From contig NC_079970.1 of the NCBI RefSeq assembly GCF_029852145.1, positions 25,424,331 to 25,488,330 on the forward strand: a DNA stretch of 64,000 bases. The letters run 5' to 3'. Shown piece by piece: positions 45,570 through 58,329 of this stretch. The position numbers and the translations under genes were made by a program. This DNA is from Microplitis mediator (taxonomy: Eukaryota; Arthropoda; Insecta; Hymenoptera; Braconidae). The notes beneath the pieces were generated by a model that was given only the letters and a program-made list of their open reading frames with translations, did no database searches and was not told the DNA's origin. Numbering within the stretch: position 1 is the stretch's first letter; each line of letters starts with the position of its first letter.

Positions 45570-48500
45570 CTGTAAAATTAAAACAAACACCAATAAGTTT
45601 TTTATTTAACTCGGGTTTAAATAAATTATTGATCTTGAATTGTTTATGGGCAACTTAAACTATAAGTCTAATTTACTGGCATCGATTAACTTCAATGAGT
45701 AAAATGCTTCTTGCTTCAACTCCCACGTAAACTTTTAACAAGTGAATTATTTTAAACGATCGATGCTATTTTAATTTTAATTTTAAATTTAAAGAAACTC
45801 GTGGAAAATTTATTGAAAGTTAATTTTGTCTGGTGACGTTAATAAATAAATAAAATAAATGAATAGAAAGGTAAAGAATTACAGAATAACACGTAACACC
45901 TCAAGTTTTTAAAAAAATATGATATTTTGTTTCACTTCCGGGTCGACAAGAAAAGAACGAGATCTAATTACAAACCCTACGATATGTCTATCATAAATTT
46001 ACAAAAGCTTTTTATTTGACGAACAAAAAACTGTAAAAAAAAAAAAATACAAAAAGAGAAACATCGGATGTTTACTCAATGGTACAGTATGTAGTTGGTT
46101 GGTAACTAACAACTGACAGATGAGAATTTTTAAAAGGGATAAAAAAATAGGTCAGGTTATTTCAAAGAGAGATCAGATATTCTAGCAACGAATTATTCTC
46201 ACACTGCAATTAAAAGAGTTTTACTTATTGTTACTTCTCATTGTGGGTAAATGCACGAAATAGTTTAATTATTAATAGCTAGTATGTATATAGTATATTG
46301 TTATTTAGCCGCGAATGTACTCAACCGACAGTATAAAAGTACGCGAAATACAAATTTAATGGAATAGTTAAATTGTTCCTGAACAATATGATATTTTAAA
46401 TACTGTCGTACTTGAACTTATTTTATCTGTAATAAGTCATTCAGATCAAAATTATTAAAATATTTGGCCGAAAATTTTACTTAGGTTATTAAAAATTATA
46501 CTGCGAGAATACTCGTCTGTAAGTTACATTCTTACTGCGATTAATTGCAGGGTAGATAACTCTTGTTAGTCCGGGGTGGCTAACGAAATATGACCAATAA
46601 ATATTATTGAGCAATGAATTGGATTGCCAACAGAATAAATTATTTAAAGAACCAAACAATCCAGGAAATCTTATTGTAAATTGTGCAATTATATATATTA
46701 AACTTATAAACATATAAGTCAATAACTCTGTTACTTTTTGACAAAGTATATTTGAAAGAAGTTCAGTCCTATTTGGCGCCAATGCATATGTATACACAAG
46801 ACAATAAAAAAAAAGTAATCTAGATGGTCTACCATCAGACATTATCAGAAAAACCAATTTTCAATTTTCAATTCTCTCTATTTATCACTTTTGAGATAGC
46901 TTCAAAAACTGATTATGACAAAAGTTTTATATTTGTGCTTGCAAACTATGGAGCTTAACAGCGTCACTATAACACTTTGTGTTTATCTGACATGGTATAT
47001 AGTTTATATATATGTTTGCACTTGTTTATTTTATGTGAAGTTAAAGGAAAAAGTTGAAAAAACCTTATTAGACGGAAAATAAACCACTAGAACATGGTTT
47101 AAATCCAGGCTGAACATAATGTATATAATCAAAACATACGACTGAAAATTAGAAGATGTCTATCAAGGTACTAATTATTTGGTACTTAAAGGTTTATGCA
47201 ACCCGTGTGACCGTGGAAAAGAAAGAAAATATTTATCCATCTATCGGTGGCTCGGGTACTAGTAATATTTTATTTGAAATGAAAAAATAGTATAAGTATT
47301 TTGTCGACGGCCCGTCTTTGCATTCTGACACTTAGAAAAAATAAGCTTACGAATGGATATAACATAGGGAAAGGAATAATCTTTTCGACAAATACAAAGA
47401 CATAGTTAATTTCGGCGCAACAAGAATATACCTGAATGATAGAAAAATTTACAAAATAATTTTTTCGGCTCAAAATATATAAATAGTAAAAAATTAATAA
47501 TAATTTTGTGGACCAAAAACAAAAAATATAAAAAAATTCAATTTGCAGTTTAACAAACTTGTAAATAATCAATCTATATGTTTACAGGGGATTATATTAT
47601 ATATCTAACCAAGTCGAGATTGAGCCAAGTAAATATTAACATTATCGACAGTAACTTACTCAAGTTTCGCGGGCACGTTAAAAGTCCCGATATTGCTCAT
47701 GGGGTTTAAACTGCACGTGACAGAAAAGTTGCTATTGTGCAACAAAGATTACGATGTAAAGTTATAGTGGACATAAAAAAAGCACGGCATTAATAATAAA
47801 AATAAGGGAATTGTTTTTTCCGAAGGGAAAAATAAAAATATTGAGCCGATTGTGTAATAATTGCCATGCTCGAGACTATCTGCTTCAGAAAGCACATTTC
47901 TCTTTTTATATGATGGCTTAATAAAACCACTGGCTGTAAAGATAGACACGAGTTTTATAAGCATCTATCAACGGCAATATTATTTTTAAGTGGCTATTAA
48001 ACAAATAGCTTTGATGTACTAGGTGATTTTATTTTATAAAAATTAAATTTATTATTTTTTGAATTACTCGGCTGTTTTACATTTAAGATTTTTTATTGTC
48101 ACTGATTATTAATTACCCAATAGCTTCTATTTTCCATGCGTTATTTTTTGTGGTAATAAATATCGTGTTCACTTATTTATAAATTTAAGAAGTAAATTAT
48201 TTATTGAAGTCGTAAAATAAATATTTATTTATACTATTGCCGTGAAAGTATTTTAAAACAGTTGTTGCGTGTACTTTAAGCTGCAATGTATGTACTTATT
48301 ATATGTATGATGAGTGAACAGAATGTAACAGTAAGAGGTCGCAAGTACCAGAGCCACGTTCGCTGACTGTCAATTAGCGGTAAGGAGTGAATTGGATAAT
48401 GATGCCTCAAATGATACCACTGATATTAAGTTTGATTTTTTTTTTCTTATTTTGCATATGTATTAAGTATACTCACATATATTTATACAAAATACAAATC

Positions 48501-49840
48501 ACATCTTCCACATATCGTCTCTTCGAAATGATAAATAATACTTTTGATAAAAAGTTATAATTATGACTGCAAATAGTAATGAGAGGTCTGAGATTTTATT
48601 TCATTTCCAAAATTCCGACATTCGTAAAAGCATTTTTACATTTGTTATATTTTTACTTTAATTATTTCAATGGCTAAGAATGGGAAAAAAAAATTAATTT
48701 TTTAAATGGTATACTGCGAAAATTCGGTAGTGAATTCGGAGTGATCTGAATTTTATTGAAATCCGCATTCACTCGGATTCGGAGTTTTAATAGTAAAATA
48801 AAGTCCCTTCAGGAGTTAATTTAACTTTTATACGGAGTTTCAATATTTAAATAAATACAGTCATCTGCTTTGCATTCACTCCGAAAATTTTTGACAGCTT
48901 AACTAAAAGCCCGGGAGAAATTTAAAAAATTCAAATTAATAATTTTATGAATTGAATATTATTTTTTATTCTGAGATTATTAATCACAAAATATTATAAA
49001 TTTAATAAGAAAAATCATATTTCAACTGAAATTTCACTGCTAATTATGTAAAAAATAATTGTCACTTAATTTTTGATTTAATTTCGGAAGCGAAATATTA
49101 TACCAAGCAAAAACTATTCCCTTCAATTTTAGCTGTGACAACTACTGTCACTGTCCTAGCTCTTGACAAAGGAATAAAAAAAAAATTCAGAATAATAAGA
49201 CCAAGTGTGACGTGTTCATAGAAAAATCAATAAACGCTAGGCATCACTCGTTCTATAATTCCCGAAGCTTTATGTTCAATATTTTAATTCATCCTGCATA
49301 TTTTTCATAAAATTATTGTTAGTAAAAATTTTCGGTGCGTAAATTAAAAAATTTTTGATGAATAAAAAATTAAAATATATCTGAATTTCTATATATAGAC
49401 AAAAATGCCATTTCGAGTCGAGATGAGTGAAATAATAAATTTATTAATATTTTGTTGCAAGGATTATTTTATTATGAATGAGTTTATCATCAATTTTGCT
49501 GTATCCAAGCCCGATAAAATTTAATTCAACTTGTCGGTATACTTGTTTATGTACTGCACTAATGTGAATTATATTCGATAAATAATTTAAATGTTAAATG
49601 TCCAATAAAACTTTTTTAAACGTTATCGTTTTTTGTAACAGCAAATATTGAGTTTCCCAGTTTATCTTCCATTCATTTTTATTTTTTTATTTTTTATATC
49701 GAAAACCATTACGTTTGATATTTTTTTCGTTATCCATAGCTTGAGTCAAGGATTATTGAAAATTAAAGAGAGCAAACACAAGCCGAAAGGTTTTTGTAAG
49801 GTTTGGAAATCTATAGAAAATCAGGACTCGCTGCCTATGG
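45570..49840. other. Upstream region without recognised genes
   Basis: The likely first exon and promoter of the membrane-protein gene lie near 45900-46250; CACTTCCGGGT at 45934 resembles an ETS-type site. Beyond that I see no supportable exon. A 122-codon minus-strand frame at 46489-46857 is hydrophobic but lacks recognisable motifs or splice context. The rest is AT-rich unique-looking DNA. Confidence 0.45.
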
Positions 49841-50063
49841 TGCACCTGAAAATCCGAACGTTTTTCGCGAAACGAAAATAAAAAAACGAAATGAAAAATA
49901 AAAAATCTACTGGATCTAGAATTCCAAAATGTTTCGCATGGGTGCTAGAATGACAGCCGAAAATTGCAGCCACCCCAAATAACCGCTTAAGTCCCCTGAG
50001 CAGTCAAATTACAGAAATTTTATAAATTTTCGTTGTGCAAAAAACGTTTCGACCTTCAGGTAC
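49841..50063. mobile_element. Family E TIR element
   Basis: GTGCACCTGAAAATCCGAACG to CGTTTCGACCTTCAGGTACA, with AACGTTTTTCGCGAAACGAA against TTCGTTGTGCAAAAAACGTT. It lies inside a larger unit in which ATAGAAAATCAGGACTCGC occurs on both sides (49812 and 50588). Confidence 0.7.
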
Positions 50064-50162
50064 ATTGCCCATGCCCAAAAAAAATTTATTTCGGTCACTA
50101 TCATTGTCAAATTCTCCTCCGAACCACTATATTAACTCCGAATGCCAAAAGAGGGTATCCCA

Positions 50163-50545
50163 CACAGTAAAAAACGAATCGTCAAAGTGTAAAAAAAAAA
50201 GTGTGTTAAAATTCTGAGTGTTGAATTTTCAACACTTTTGTGTGTCAATTTAACACAGTATTTATTTTTTGTCAACTATCACAATCGATTGATTTTTTAA
50301 CACACAAAAATGTCATTTTATTCGAAAGTAACACTTTTTATATGTTACTATCACATCAACATACAAAATATGTTAAAAATTATGTCGACCATTACAAAAG
50401 AATTCTTGGAAAATTTTTATTTTTAACGTATACGTGTGTAACTTTTTTTAACACTCACAACATGTTAAAGTAACATGTGAATAAGTGTAAAACGTTCGTT
50501 TTACACACGGTGTATGTTAATTTTGACGAATCCTTTTTTACTGTG
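50163..50545. mobile_element. Family C TIR element
   Basis: 383 bp, beginning CACAGTAAAAAACGAATCGT and ending GACGAATCCTTTTTTACTGTG. The interior is dense in GTGTTA/TAACAC words on both strands (for example TTTTAACACACAAAAATGTC). No protein is encoded. It shares terminal CACAGTAAAAAA with the 53516-54287 palindrome. Confidence 0.7.
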
Positions 50546-53515
50546 CAGGCTTCACTTCCGATAAAATTTGGCTCCTGAGAAAATGCATAGAAAATCAGGA
50601 CTCGCATGCCCCAAAAAAAAATTTTTTATTGACGTTCATACATTAACACACTTACAAACGACTACGTGTCTATACCACCCGGGTGTGGTTTTCTCAACTT
50701 TTAAACATAGACTACAGTGACGTGCGTTTTCTATTAACTGTTTTATTTTTTTCTATTTATAAATTTTTTCGCTCCACGATAGCGGCTAATCGATCGGTTG
50801 CGTGTACGAGTTATTTGCAGTAATTATGCAGTAAAGTAGCAAACGCCTCATTGAGAGAACTAACTTTTTATAATATGACTAGCTTAATTAGCTTTATTAA
50901 ACAGAAAAATTAACTTAACCCATAAAACAAATTACCAAAGATTTCATTTTTAAAAATGAGTCTCACACCAGCAGTAAATTAAGCAAAGACAAACACAACT
51001 AGATTTAATGATCTATAGACAGCAGACATTCGCTGACTTTTGACCCACTTGGAAGCTCGCGAGTACTTGTAACCTTAAAACCCAGCTATTGCTCAAGTAA
51101 AGACACAACCTGGACTACTAAAACTTGTATGTACATGACATAGGCTTCTCTGTACTCATGAGCTTAAAAATAAATAAAAAAAAGACCAGCCGGACTCAAC
51201 TGTCACCAGGTTGCATGCATGTAAACATCTTTCAACTACTCCACAACTTTTCTTATTTATCCCCATCTCAAACAGACGTTTTACTCACTAGTAATCAAGT
51301 TCAAATATTTGCTCAAGGTTTGAAACAAAACTATGAATCTTTCAATACTTTGGGTTCAAAAGTTTAAATTTGATAAAGCTACAGCTTGAAAATTATTAGC
51401 ATAATTACTTGTAATCCTATAAATTATTCAGGGGAGCTATTTCAGGAGCTTGTTAAATTTTTAAGTCTTTGGAGAATAAAAAAAAGTTAGCAAGTCTGAG
51501 TTGCCAAATATTTATAAAAAGTTATTTTTCAGTTGAATTATTTAGTGAGACGTGGAGCCGTGAAGTTGTTGATGAGTGAAGCAGAGGTAAAGAAGCTGTG
51601 GGATGCATAGGTTGAGAAAGGTCAATGATCTTCGCATTACTTAAGCGACGAATATAAGAAAAAAGAAAATGAAGAAGAAAAAGTTATAGAGAAACAAGAC
51701 CGAGGTTTGTAATTCTCAGATGAACGTGCTAAGACTGTACTACTAATATGTATATAGACGGCAGTTGTAGAGGTAAAGGTAGAGGTACAGGTAGTGGTAG
51801 TGCAGACTTAATACTGCAACTAGTACAGCTACTACGGGTATAAATCCCCAGGCAACGATTAACCACACCAGGTTTGTACACACGTGTATCGTCGTCATAT
51901 CAGGTAGCATGAGCATGAATGGAGGGCATTCAAGTCAACATGTTCTGTGTAACATACATACACAATGTCTGTACCCAGTCCAGACGTCTATATGCATCAT
52001 GATCCTCATACTTGCACTCATACTCTGAATCATGATAAATGTCTTTCGTACGTGCACCAATCAAAGTTCAATTTCACTGACCCCTGTCTGGTTTTTCATC
52101 CTGGGACTTTAATTAATTTAGCTTATGGTCTACGTACTCGGCAGACTAATTTCCACATCATGACAGAATTTTGCTATTAAATTTTTATAGATTTTTTGAT
52201 GTTTATTAGGATTTATAACTCTACTGAATGAAATTTGTTGTTTTTAAAATAATAAATTTGAGTAAAAGCTAAAAAGTATTTCAGTAGGTCGAGATGGGTG
52301 GGGTTTTATTTTTAAACCCTTACTTGTCTATTTTTTTCTCTGATTTAATTATTTTATAGCTCTGACGTAAAGAAATCAATGAAATATTACTGATTGTAAG
52401 TAAAAAAATTTTTTGTCGTGTGAAAAATTAATTCAGTCACTGGAGTTTCAAAATTAATTTTTTTTCCTTTGTTAGTAATTCATATATCAAGTAATTGTAT
52501 TTTATTGGATAAATTTTTTTATTTAAAAAAAAAAAAAAATAAAAAATGTTAAGTCTACAAACCGTAAAAAAAATTTATCGTAATTTATGTCTTGACATAA
52601 AAGCCATCACAAAACGTCAGAACTTAACAATTCATCATCTAAAGCGATAAAAAATTTTTTACTGCGCAATGAAAATGAAAACAATAAGAAATGAATGGAA
52701 TGGGATAAAAGTGTTAATAATAGAAATTTATGTGAATGTCAATTATTAGAGCGACGGTTATTTTTTTATTATTAACATTAATATAGGTATTGCGGAATAT
52801 AATGCGTCTGAAGAAATTCCTTTGAGCAATAATTAGAGGCCGACAATTGAGCCAATATTACCACTTGACAAGCTCTTCCACTACACATCTCGTCCACTAT
52901 TCGGTCAACTTAGACATCAGTTTCCGCGGGACTTGCTGTCAAAGGCTGATTCAATAGCTCAACTAGCAATTCGCAATACATGTTCCCAAAGGGAAAACGG
53001 TATCCTAGTTCAATATGTCCATAGAAACTCAAAGAGACAGTGCAATATCCCGTGGGTGGCTTAGCATACATATTGTCGAAGTCGACTCCAAGAAAACAGT
53101 CTCGGGTTGTCACAAACTTTGAATTTGCATCTCCAACACAAACTCTTTACAATTTATACTCCTATTGTAAGTCTATAAACATATATACAAACATATTTAT
53201 TACATGAAGAATTTAATATACGAGCTATATATTTTAGTAGTTGACTTGCTCAGATTTCTCATCTCCTCATGTCTTGTTATAGATGATGGGAATAGGAAAT
53301 TGATATAGGATTTAATGTATCATCCAAGGCTTCGAGCACGTAATTCAATGTACTTTGTTGCTGATGAAATTTTATGCATCGAATAAATTATTTTTCCCTG
53401 CTCAGGCTACCGGTATATTGACCAATTTCGATCATTTTGTAAACTGGCAGTTTTTGAAAATATACTTTTTTATAAATTTTCATCATCATGGATTTACATG
53501 CACGTTTGTGCCTCC
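50546..53515. other. Gene-poor stretch, one coding-like patch
   Basis: No element with clear ends is seen. A purine-rich run of GGTAGAGGTACAGGTAGTGG type lies near 51770-51805. The only coding-like patch is 52910-53137 on the minus strand. Several plus-strand frames of 70-80 codons (51125, 51965) have no motifs or splice context. Confidence 0.4.
52910..53137 (-). other. Unassigned open frame, possible exon or relic
   Basis: An open frame of about 75 codons ending at TAA has more balanced base composition than its surroundings and a protein-like composition (FVTTRDCFLGVDFDNMYA, HIELGYRFPFGNMYCELL). The upstream edge at about 53137 has no clear acceptor, only a stop shortly before. I do not recognise the family. 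It could be the last exon of a gene to the right, a relic, or chance. Confidence 0.2.
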
Positions 53516-54287
53516 ACAGTAAAAAATATTGTGTAAAATCAACACAGTTTGTGTGTTAAAAATGTACCTGAAGATCGAAACGTTTTCTGCGGAACGAAAA
53601 TAAAAAAACAAAAGGAAAAATAAAAAATCTACTTGATCTAAATTTCTGGAATGTTTCAAATAGGCGCTAATTAAATGTGTTGGTCGAAAATTGTAGCCAC
53701 CTCCAATCACCTTCAAGCAATAAAATTTCATAAATTTTTTCGTTTTCGATGCGCGAAAAACGTTCCGATCTTCAGGTAGATTGTTAAAAACGGTTGACAC
53801 AAAATTTGTGTTGAAATTTCGACACAAACTTTGTGTAACCCCTTTTTAACACAAAGATTATGTTGAAATATCGCCACAAAAGGGCGCAAAGAATTCCACA
53901 TTAACACCCAAAATGTATTAATAAAGAGTGTATAACACATTTTTAATGTTACAAAATAAAGTGACACAAACTTTGTATTAGTTTAACACACTACAATATT
54001 TACACAGTAAAAAATATTGTGTATTTGTGTTGAAAACGGTTTGTGTTAAACTAACACAAAGTTTGTGTCACTTTTTGTAACATAAAAAATGTGTTATACA
54101 CTCTTTATTAACACATTTTGTGTGTTACTGTGGAATTCTTTGCGCCCTCTTGTGGCGATATTTCAACATAATCTTTGTGTTAAAAAGGGGTTACACAGTT
54201 TGTGTCGAAATTTTAACACAAATTTTGTGTCAACCGTTTTTAACACACAAACTGTGTTGATTTTACACAATATTTTTTACTGTGTCT
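53516..54287. mobile_element. Long palindrome of two family C elements, one arm interrupted
   Basis: Two head-to-head copies of a CACAGTAAAAAATATTGTG element form arms of about 280 bp and more around a centre near 54003. Landmarks pair across the centre: CGCCACAAAAGGGCGCAAAG with CTTTGCGCCCTCTTGTGGCG, and AACACAAAGATTATGTTGAA with TTCAACATAATCTTTGTGTT. The left arm has a family E insertion (53566-53781). GTGTTA-type words recur throughout. Confidence 0.75.
53566..53781. mobile_element. Family E element nested in the family C palindrome
   Basis: GTACCTGAAGATCGAAACG to CGTTCCGATCTTCAGGTA. In the opposite arm the family C sequence is uninterrupted (TGTTAAAAACGGTTGACAC-type complement), which fixes the insertion point between TTAAAAA and ACGGTTG. 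Confidence 0.75.
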
Positions 54288-54299
54288 ATCTTTTTATTT

Positions 54300-55200
54300 A
54301 TGTGTATGTGTAGGGAAAGAGAGAGAGGGATTTTTGCGATTACAGAGACCACGGCATTTATCGATGACAGAAGAGCCATTCAATTTAATCGTCCAACTAT
54401 CAAAAGGGAAGGGTGTGGAAATTATCGAGAACATCGGAATACTGGGCGTGTATGACCAACCTATCTTCTATCATATATATATAGATATATGACTTTGCAT
54501 GGACAATATTCAAATACATGATACACGTGTGTATAAATATACTGATGAACAAACACATTTGGAAATTGTACATGTAGATTTTTTTAGTGACGTTTATTTT
54601 AGTAAACAAAACTCTGAACAAATATCCCACTGCATTTACTGTATAGATTTATCGGTAACGGAACATAAATTAAATATATATAAAACGGCATATCAGATAT
54701 TGAAATTGTTTATGAAATTGATAGTTTTGAATAAATGAAAATAATTGATTTGAATTTAAAGTTAAAAAAAAATGGTTTGGCAAAATTTTAAATTGAATTT
54801 TAATACTTTTTGTAGTAAAACATACTGGAGGTATAATAAAAAAAAAGGAGGCATTTCCTGTGAACATTAATCTTGCGAGTCCATTATATATCATGATCGT
54901 CAGTGTGGAATAAAAATAAAAGGAGTTTAGTGTAAGAAATGAAAGTAACAAGGGCGAGAATGCGAGATAACGCAAGTGGATGATGTATTCGAAAGCGATG
55001 TAATAAGAGTATGAGTAATATAAGGCAGTATAAAGAGTAAAGAAACGTCTGGTTGAGAGAAATATTTTTTTCGATTAAGCTATATAGTGTGTCAGTAAAA
55101 GACGCCACGGCTATTTGTCATCGCGACCACATACTTCGGATGCTGGATTATCAAAGGTATGAGAAATGACTGAGAAATGTGGATTGGATGGGATATTATT
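54300..55200. other. AT-rich stretch without recognised content
   Basis: Short open frames on both strands, hydrophobic or low-complexity, with no motif, splice context or terminal repeats that I can identify. Confidence 0.35.
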
Positions 55201-55264
55201 TATAAGCGAAGAAAAGTATTAATTTGGGGGCTTAAAATTGCACTGAAAAAATTAAATGAAGACA

Positions 55265-55392
55265 AAAATTTTTCTTGGGACAAAAAAAATTGTTCAAGGG
55301 TGAGATGGAAATTTGTCGCGGCAAGAAATTCTAATAATTTTTGTCTTAATAAAAAAAATTTCTTACGCCAAGAAATCCTTTTTTTCGGTGTA
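55265..55392. mobile_element. Family F element, right part clear
   Basis: The right end TTACGCCAAGAAATCCTTTT followed by TTTCGGTGTA matches the family. The left end is eroded; CTTGGGACAAAAAAAATTG marks the interior. Confidence 0.45.
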
Positions 55393-55394
55393 TC

Positions 55395-55990
55395 CCATGC
55401 TGGAGCCGCCAGAGTTGAACGACAGAGCCCTACTTGGCCCAGCACTGGGGAACCTAGCTTTGGCACATCTATATTGGCCCATGCTTGGCTCAAGATTGGG
55501 TACTCAGTCTTGGCCGTTACAATGATTACCCGAGCTTGGGCCAAGACTGGGTTACCTAGCCTTGGCCATTCAATGGCGACCCAGGCTTGGGCCAGGGTAG
55601 AATTACCCAAGTTTGGCTATACCTATGGTTTAATAAGTAGATCACATAAATGTACCAGTTCAACCGTAGTAGGTTCGTCCAGTAGCTATCGTTCGGACTC
55701 AGCAATCAGGAGGACGGCAGTTCGCGCCCGGAGCCAAGCAGAATTTTCACCGAATATTTTTCACATCATTTACCTCCTTCAGATAGTTTAAACGTTAATG
55801 ATCATAAATTCTACGAGGTTAATAATAATAAAATTTTTTTTTAATTAAATTTATTAAAAAAGTCAGGGCCAAGACTGGCAACCAAGCATGGGCCAGGTCT
55901 AGCAACCAGGTCTGGCCCAATGTTATCATTCCAAAGTCCTACCAAGGCTGGCTTACAAGCTTGGGCCAAGCCTGGGCCCGTCGTACTTTC
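55395..55990. repeat. CTTGGGCC minisatellite split by a SINE-like insertion
   Basis: Units of about 55-60 bp containing CTTGGGCCAAGACTGGGTTA recur with variation from 55425 to 55615 and again from 55863 to 55985. The palindromic-like words TTGGCCCA and TGGGCCAA alternate. The gap between the two blocks holds a tRNA-like SINE. The open frames here (up to 200 codons) are repeat artefacts. Confidence 0.6.
55645..55800 (+). mobile_element. Probable tRNA-derived SINE head
   Basis: GTAGCTATCGTTCGGACT, then GCAATCAGGAGGACGGC and CAGTTCGCGCCCGGAG follow the order of A-box, anticodon-arm-like and B-box (GTTCRANNCC) segments seen in tRNA-derived SINEs. The match is degenerate and I did not find the target duplication. 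Confidence 0.4.
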
Positions 55991-56009
55991 CTCTCTGGGA
56001 TGGAATTTC

Positions 56010-57750
56010 TAGTTTAAAAAATTTTGAAATGCACTAAAGTGCCGCGTAATATTTTTTATGGCCACGATTTCAAATAGTATAGAGTGATGATTGTCAAACA
56101 AAGTGAACTTGCAATAAATTTTTTAAGTATTCCCAGTTGATACAGAAAAGCTTTTACTGATCCAGATGCTGAGTTTTTATTTTTCCTGTAGTACAACTTT
56201 GTATGAGTTGTGCGGATACATTTGGATTCTGTACTGAATACGAAATCATATTTACTTTTGATATCAAACATAAAAATTTTATATGTTGTAAGGTTTTAAC
56301 TGAAAATAAATAAAAAAAATTTTATTTGTCTAAAATATATGATATCAAAAAAAGTCGGGGTAAAACGGGCAATAGCGTAAATTTGGTGATTTTAAATTTT
56401 TTTAAAGAAATTTAATTTGAACTTTTACTTGAGAATTTTTTTTGATGACCTGTTTTACTCCCCTTGGATATTTTTCAATGACAAGCTCATAAAAGTAAAA
56501 TAATTATTTTACGACTGAGAAAAAATAAATAAAAAAATTACACAAGGTTTTTTTTTTGGAGACCTAGTTGGTTCCTTCCGTTTATAAGACGATTGGAATT
56601 AAAATAAATGAATTTGTAAATACTTAAGTAGCTCATATATATTTTAAAGCTAATAAATAATCCGGCGGGACTTAGCAAGCCCGCCATTGATGAGTCTATT
56701 AAAAATTTATGAAATTAATTTTTAGGCTGCTATTAAAAGTTAAACTGAGTTTCAAACGAATTTAGCTGCGAGAAGCTTAAAAAATAATAAACGTCAAGAG
56801 TTTTCAAGAATGTAGTAACCGATTTTTATTAATAAAAAAATGTTTTTTTAATTTTATAATAAAAAAATTCATTTTCATTAAACTAATTTACTGAACTTAA
56901 ATTACGAAACTTCGGATGCTGAAAAATTTATATAGAAATAAATTTAAATGATGTTAAGACCTTGATAACTTTATAAATTAATTTACAAGGAAGAAAATTT
57001 AACTAGAACTTTTTTTATCCAGGAAAATTGAGTTTACGATTAATTGATTCCACTCGTTAATTACTAATAAACTTAAGTAAAAATAAACATGCATGTTTTG
57101 ACATGGGTTAAGTAGGTCATCAGTTATCCAGGATCTCATTTTCCAGGACCTGCGCAATAGAGTTTTAAGATGCAAAGCAACTGGCACGAGATAACTGTAA
57201 GCTTCTCAAAGAAATTAAAAATTAATTTCTTTTTCTGATAAATTTCTTTTTTCTTTTCCCGCGTAATTATGTCATTTATACCCACACAATATTAAATTTT
57301 CGATTAACTTTTCAGTATCTATATTTCAATAAACCTAAAAAAAAGTTAATTCGTCAGCGCAGACTGTAATCCCGCGTCTGTTGTGAATTGATCTAGGTCA
57401 ACAAAGATGATGGTGGTTAGTTTCAGTTACCCTCAATTCACTGGACCATGATATTGTGAGATTCGAAAATGAAAATAAAAAGTAATACTCAATACTTTTT
57501 TATTTCCTCATTTTTTTGTCTCAATCTATTTCCCTTTAGTTATTGATGATAAATTGCTTCAATTTACAGCTTGTTACTCAATTAAATTCATTATTTTTCC
57601 ATCATCGTAACAATAATATTTATTCCTATCATCGATTCATGTTTCAACAGACCCAACAAACTAAATAATTCAATAGCCGATTTGTTAAAACGAAATACTT
57701 GAAAAAAGTAAATTGCGTATTTTTAAAAATGGCTGTTTTTTTTTTTTATA
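56010..57750. other. AT-rich spacer
   Basis: No element ends or exons are recognised. Short open frames at 56056 and 56999 (minus) lack motifs. Confidence 0.35.
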
Positions 57751-57753
57751 TGT

Positions 57754-58328
57754 ACACTGTAAAAAATCATCGGGGTAAGTCCAAGCGGTGTAGGTGTTAA
57801 AATTATCGGTGTTAAATTTACCCCCGAAAGCGGTGTGAAAATAACGCCGCTACCGGTGTAAATATTTTGTACCGGTGTTAAAATATTTTATTTTGTAAAT
57901 ATTTTTACTTACTCGATCAATATACTTGTTGATAAATCATATTTTTTATTAATTTTCATAAAGAACGGACATTTTTTGTGTTTTATAATCTTTAAAGTTA
58001 ATACTCCAAGCGGACGCAATTTACCCCGGCATTATTCCGCTTTTACACCTTTTACCCCGATTTTACACCGGTTTTACTCCGCTTTTACACCGGTTACCCC
58101 GCTTTTACACCGGTTTTACTCCGCTTTTACACCTTTTACCCCGATTTTACACCGGTTTTACTCCGCTTTTACACCGGTTACCCCGCATTTACACCGGTTT
58201 TACTCCGCTTTTACACCTTTTACCCCGCTTTTACACCGGTTTTACTCCTCCTATACCGGTGTAATTTCATTTTTACACCGGGCGGAGTTAAAACGAGTCC
58301 ATTTTTAATACCGCTCTTTTTACAGTGT
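57754..58328. mobile_element. Family D TIR element with CACCGG minisatellite core
   Basis: 575 bp, beginning ACACTGTAAAAAATCATCGG and ending GCTCTTTTTACAGTGT. From about 58020 to 58260 a unit of the type TTTTACACCGGTTTTACTCC with CGCTTTTACACC variants repeats about ten times. The 110-codon open frame (period FYSAFTP) is a by-product. The reverse-oriented relative is at 61750-62255. Confidence 0.8.
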
Positions 58329-58329
58329 A

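Noticed and set aside
46489..46857. 122-codon hydrophobic minus-strand frame, considered as a chemoreceptor remnant
   Set aside because: It lacks conserved receptor motifs and flanking exons; hydrophobic runs are expected from T-rich DNA.
55177..55791. 204-codon plus-strand open frame and its antisense partner
   Set aside because: It crosses a family F element, the CTTGGGCC minisatellite and a SINE-like head; no single protein logic.
57976..58308. 110-codon repetitive open frame (FYSAFTP repeats)
   Set aside because: It is the translation of the family D minisatellite, whose unit happens to lack stops.
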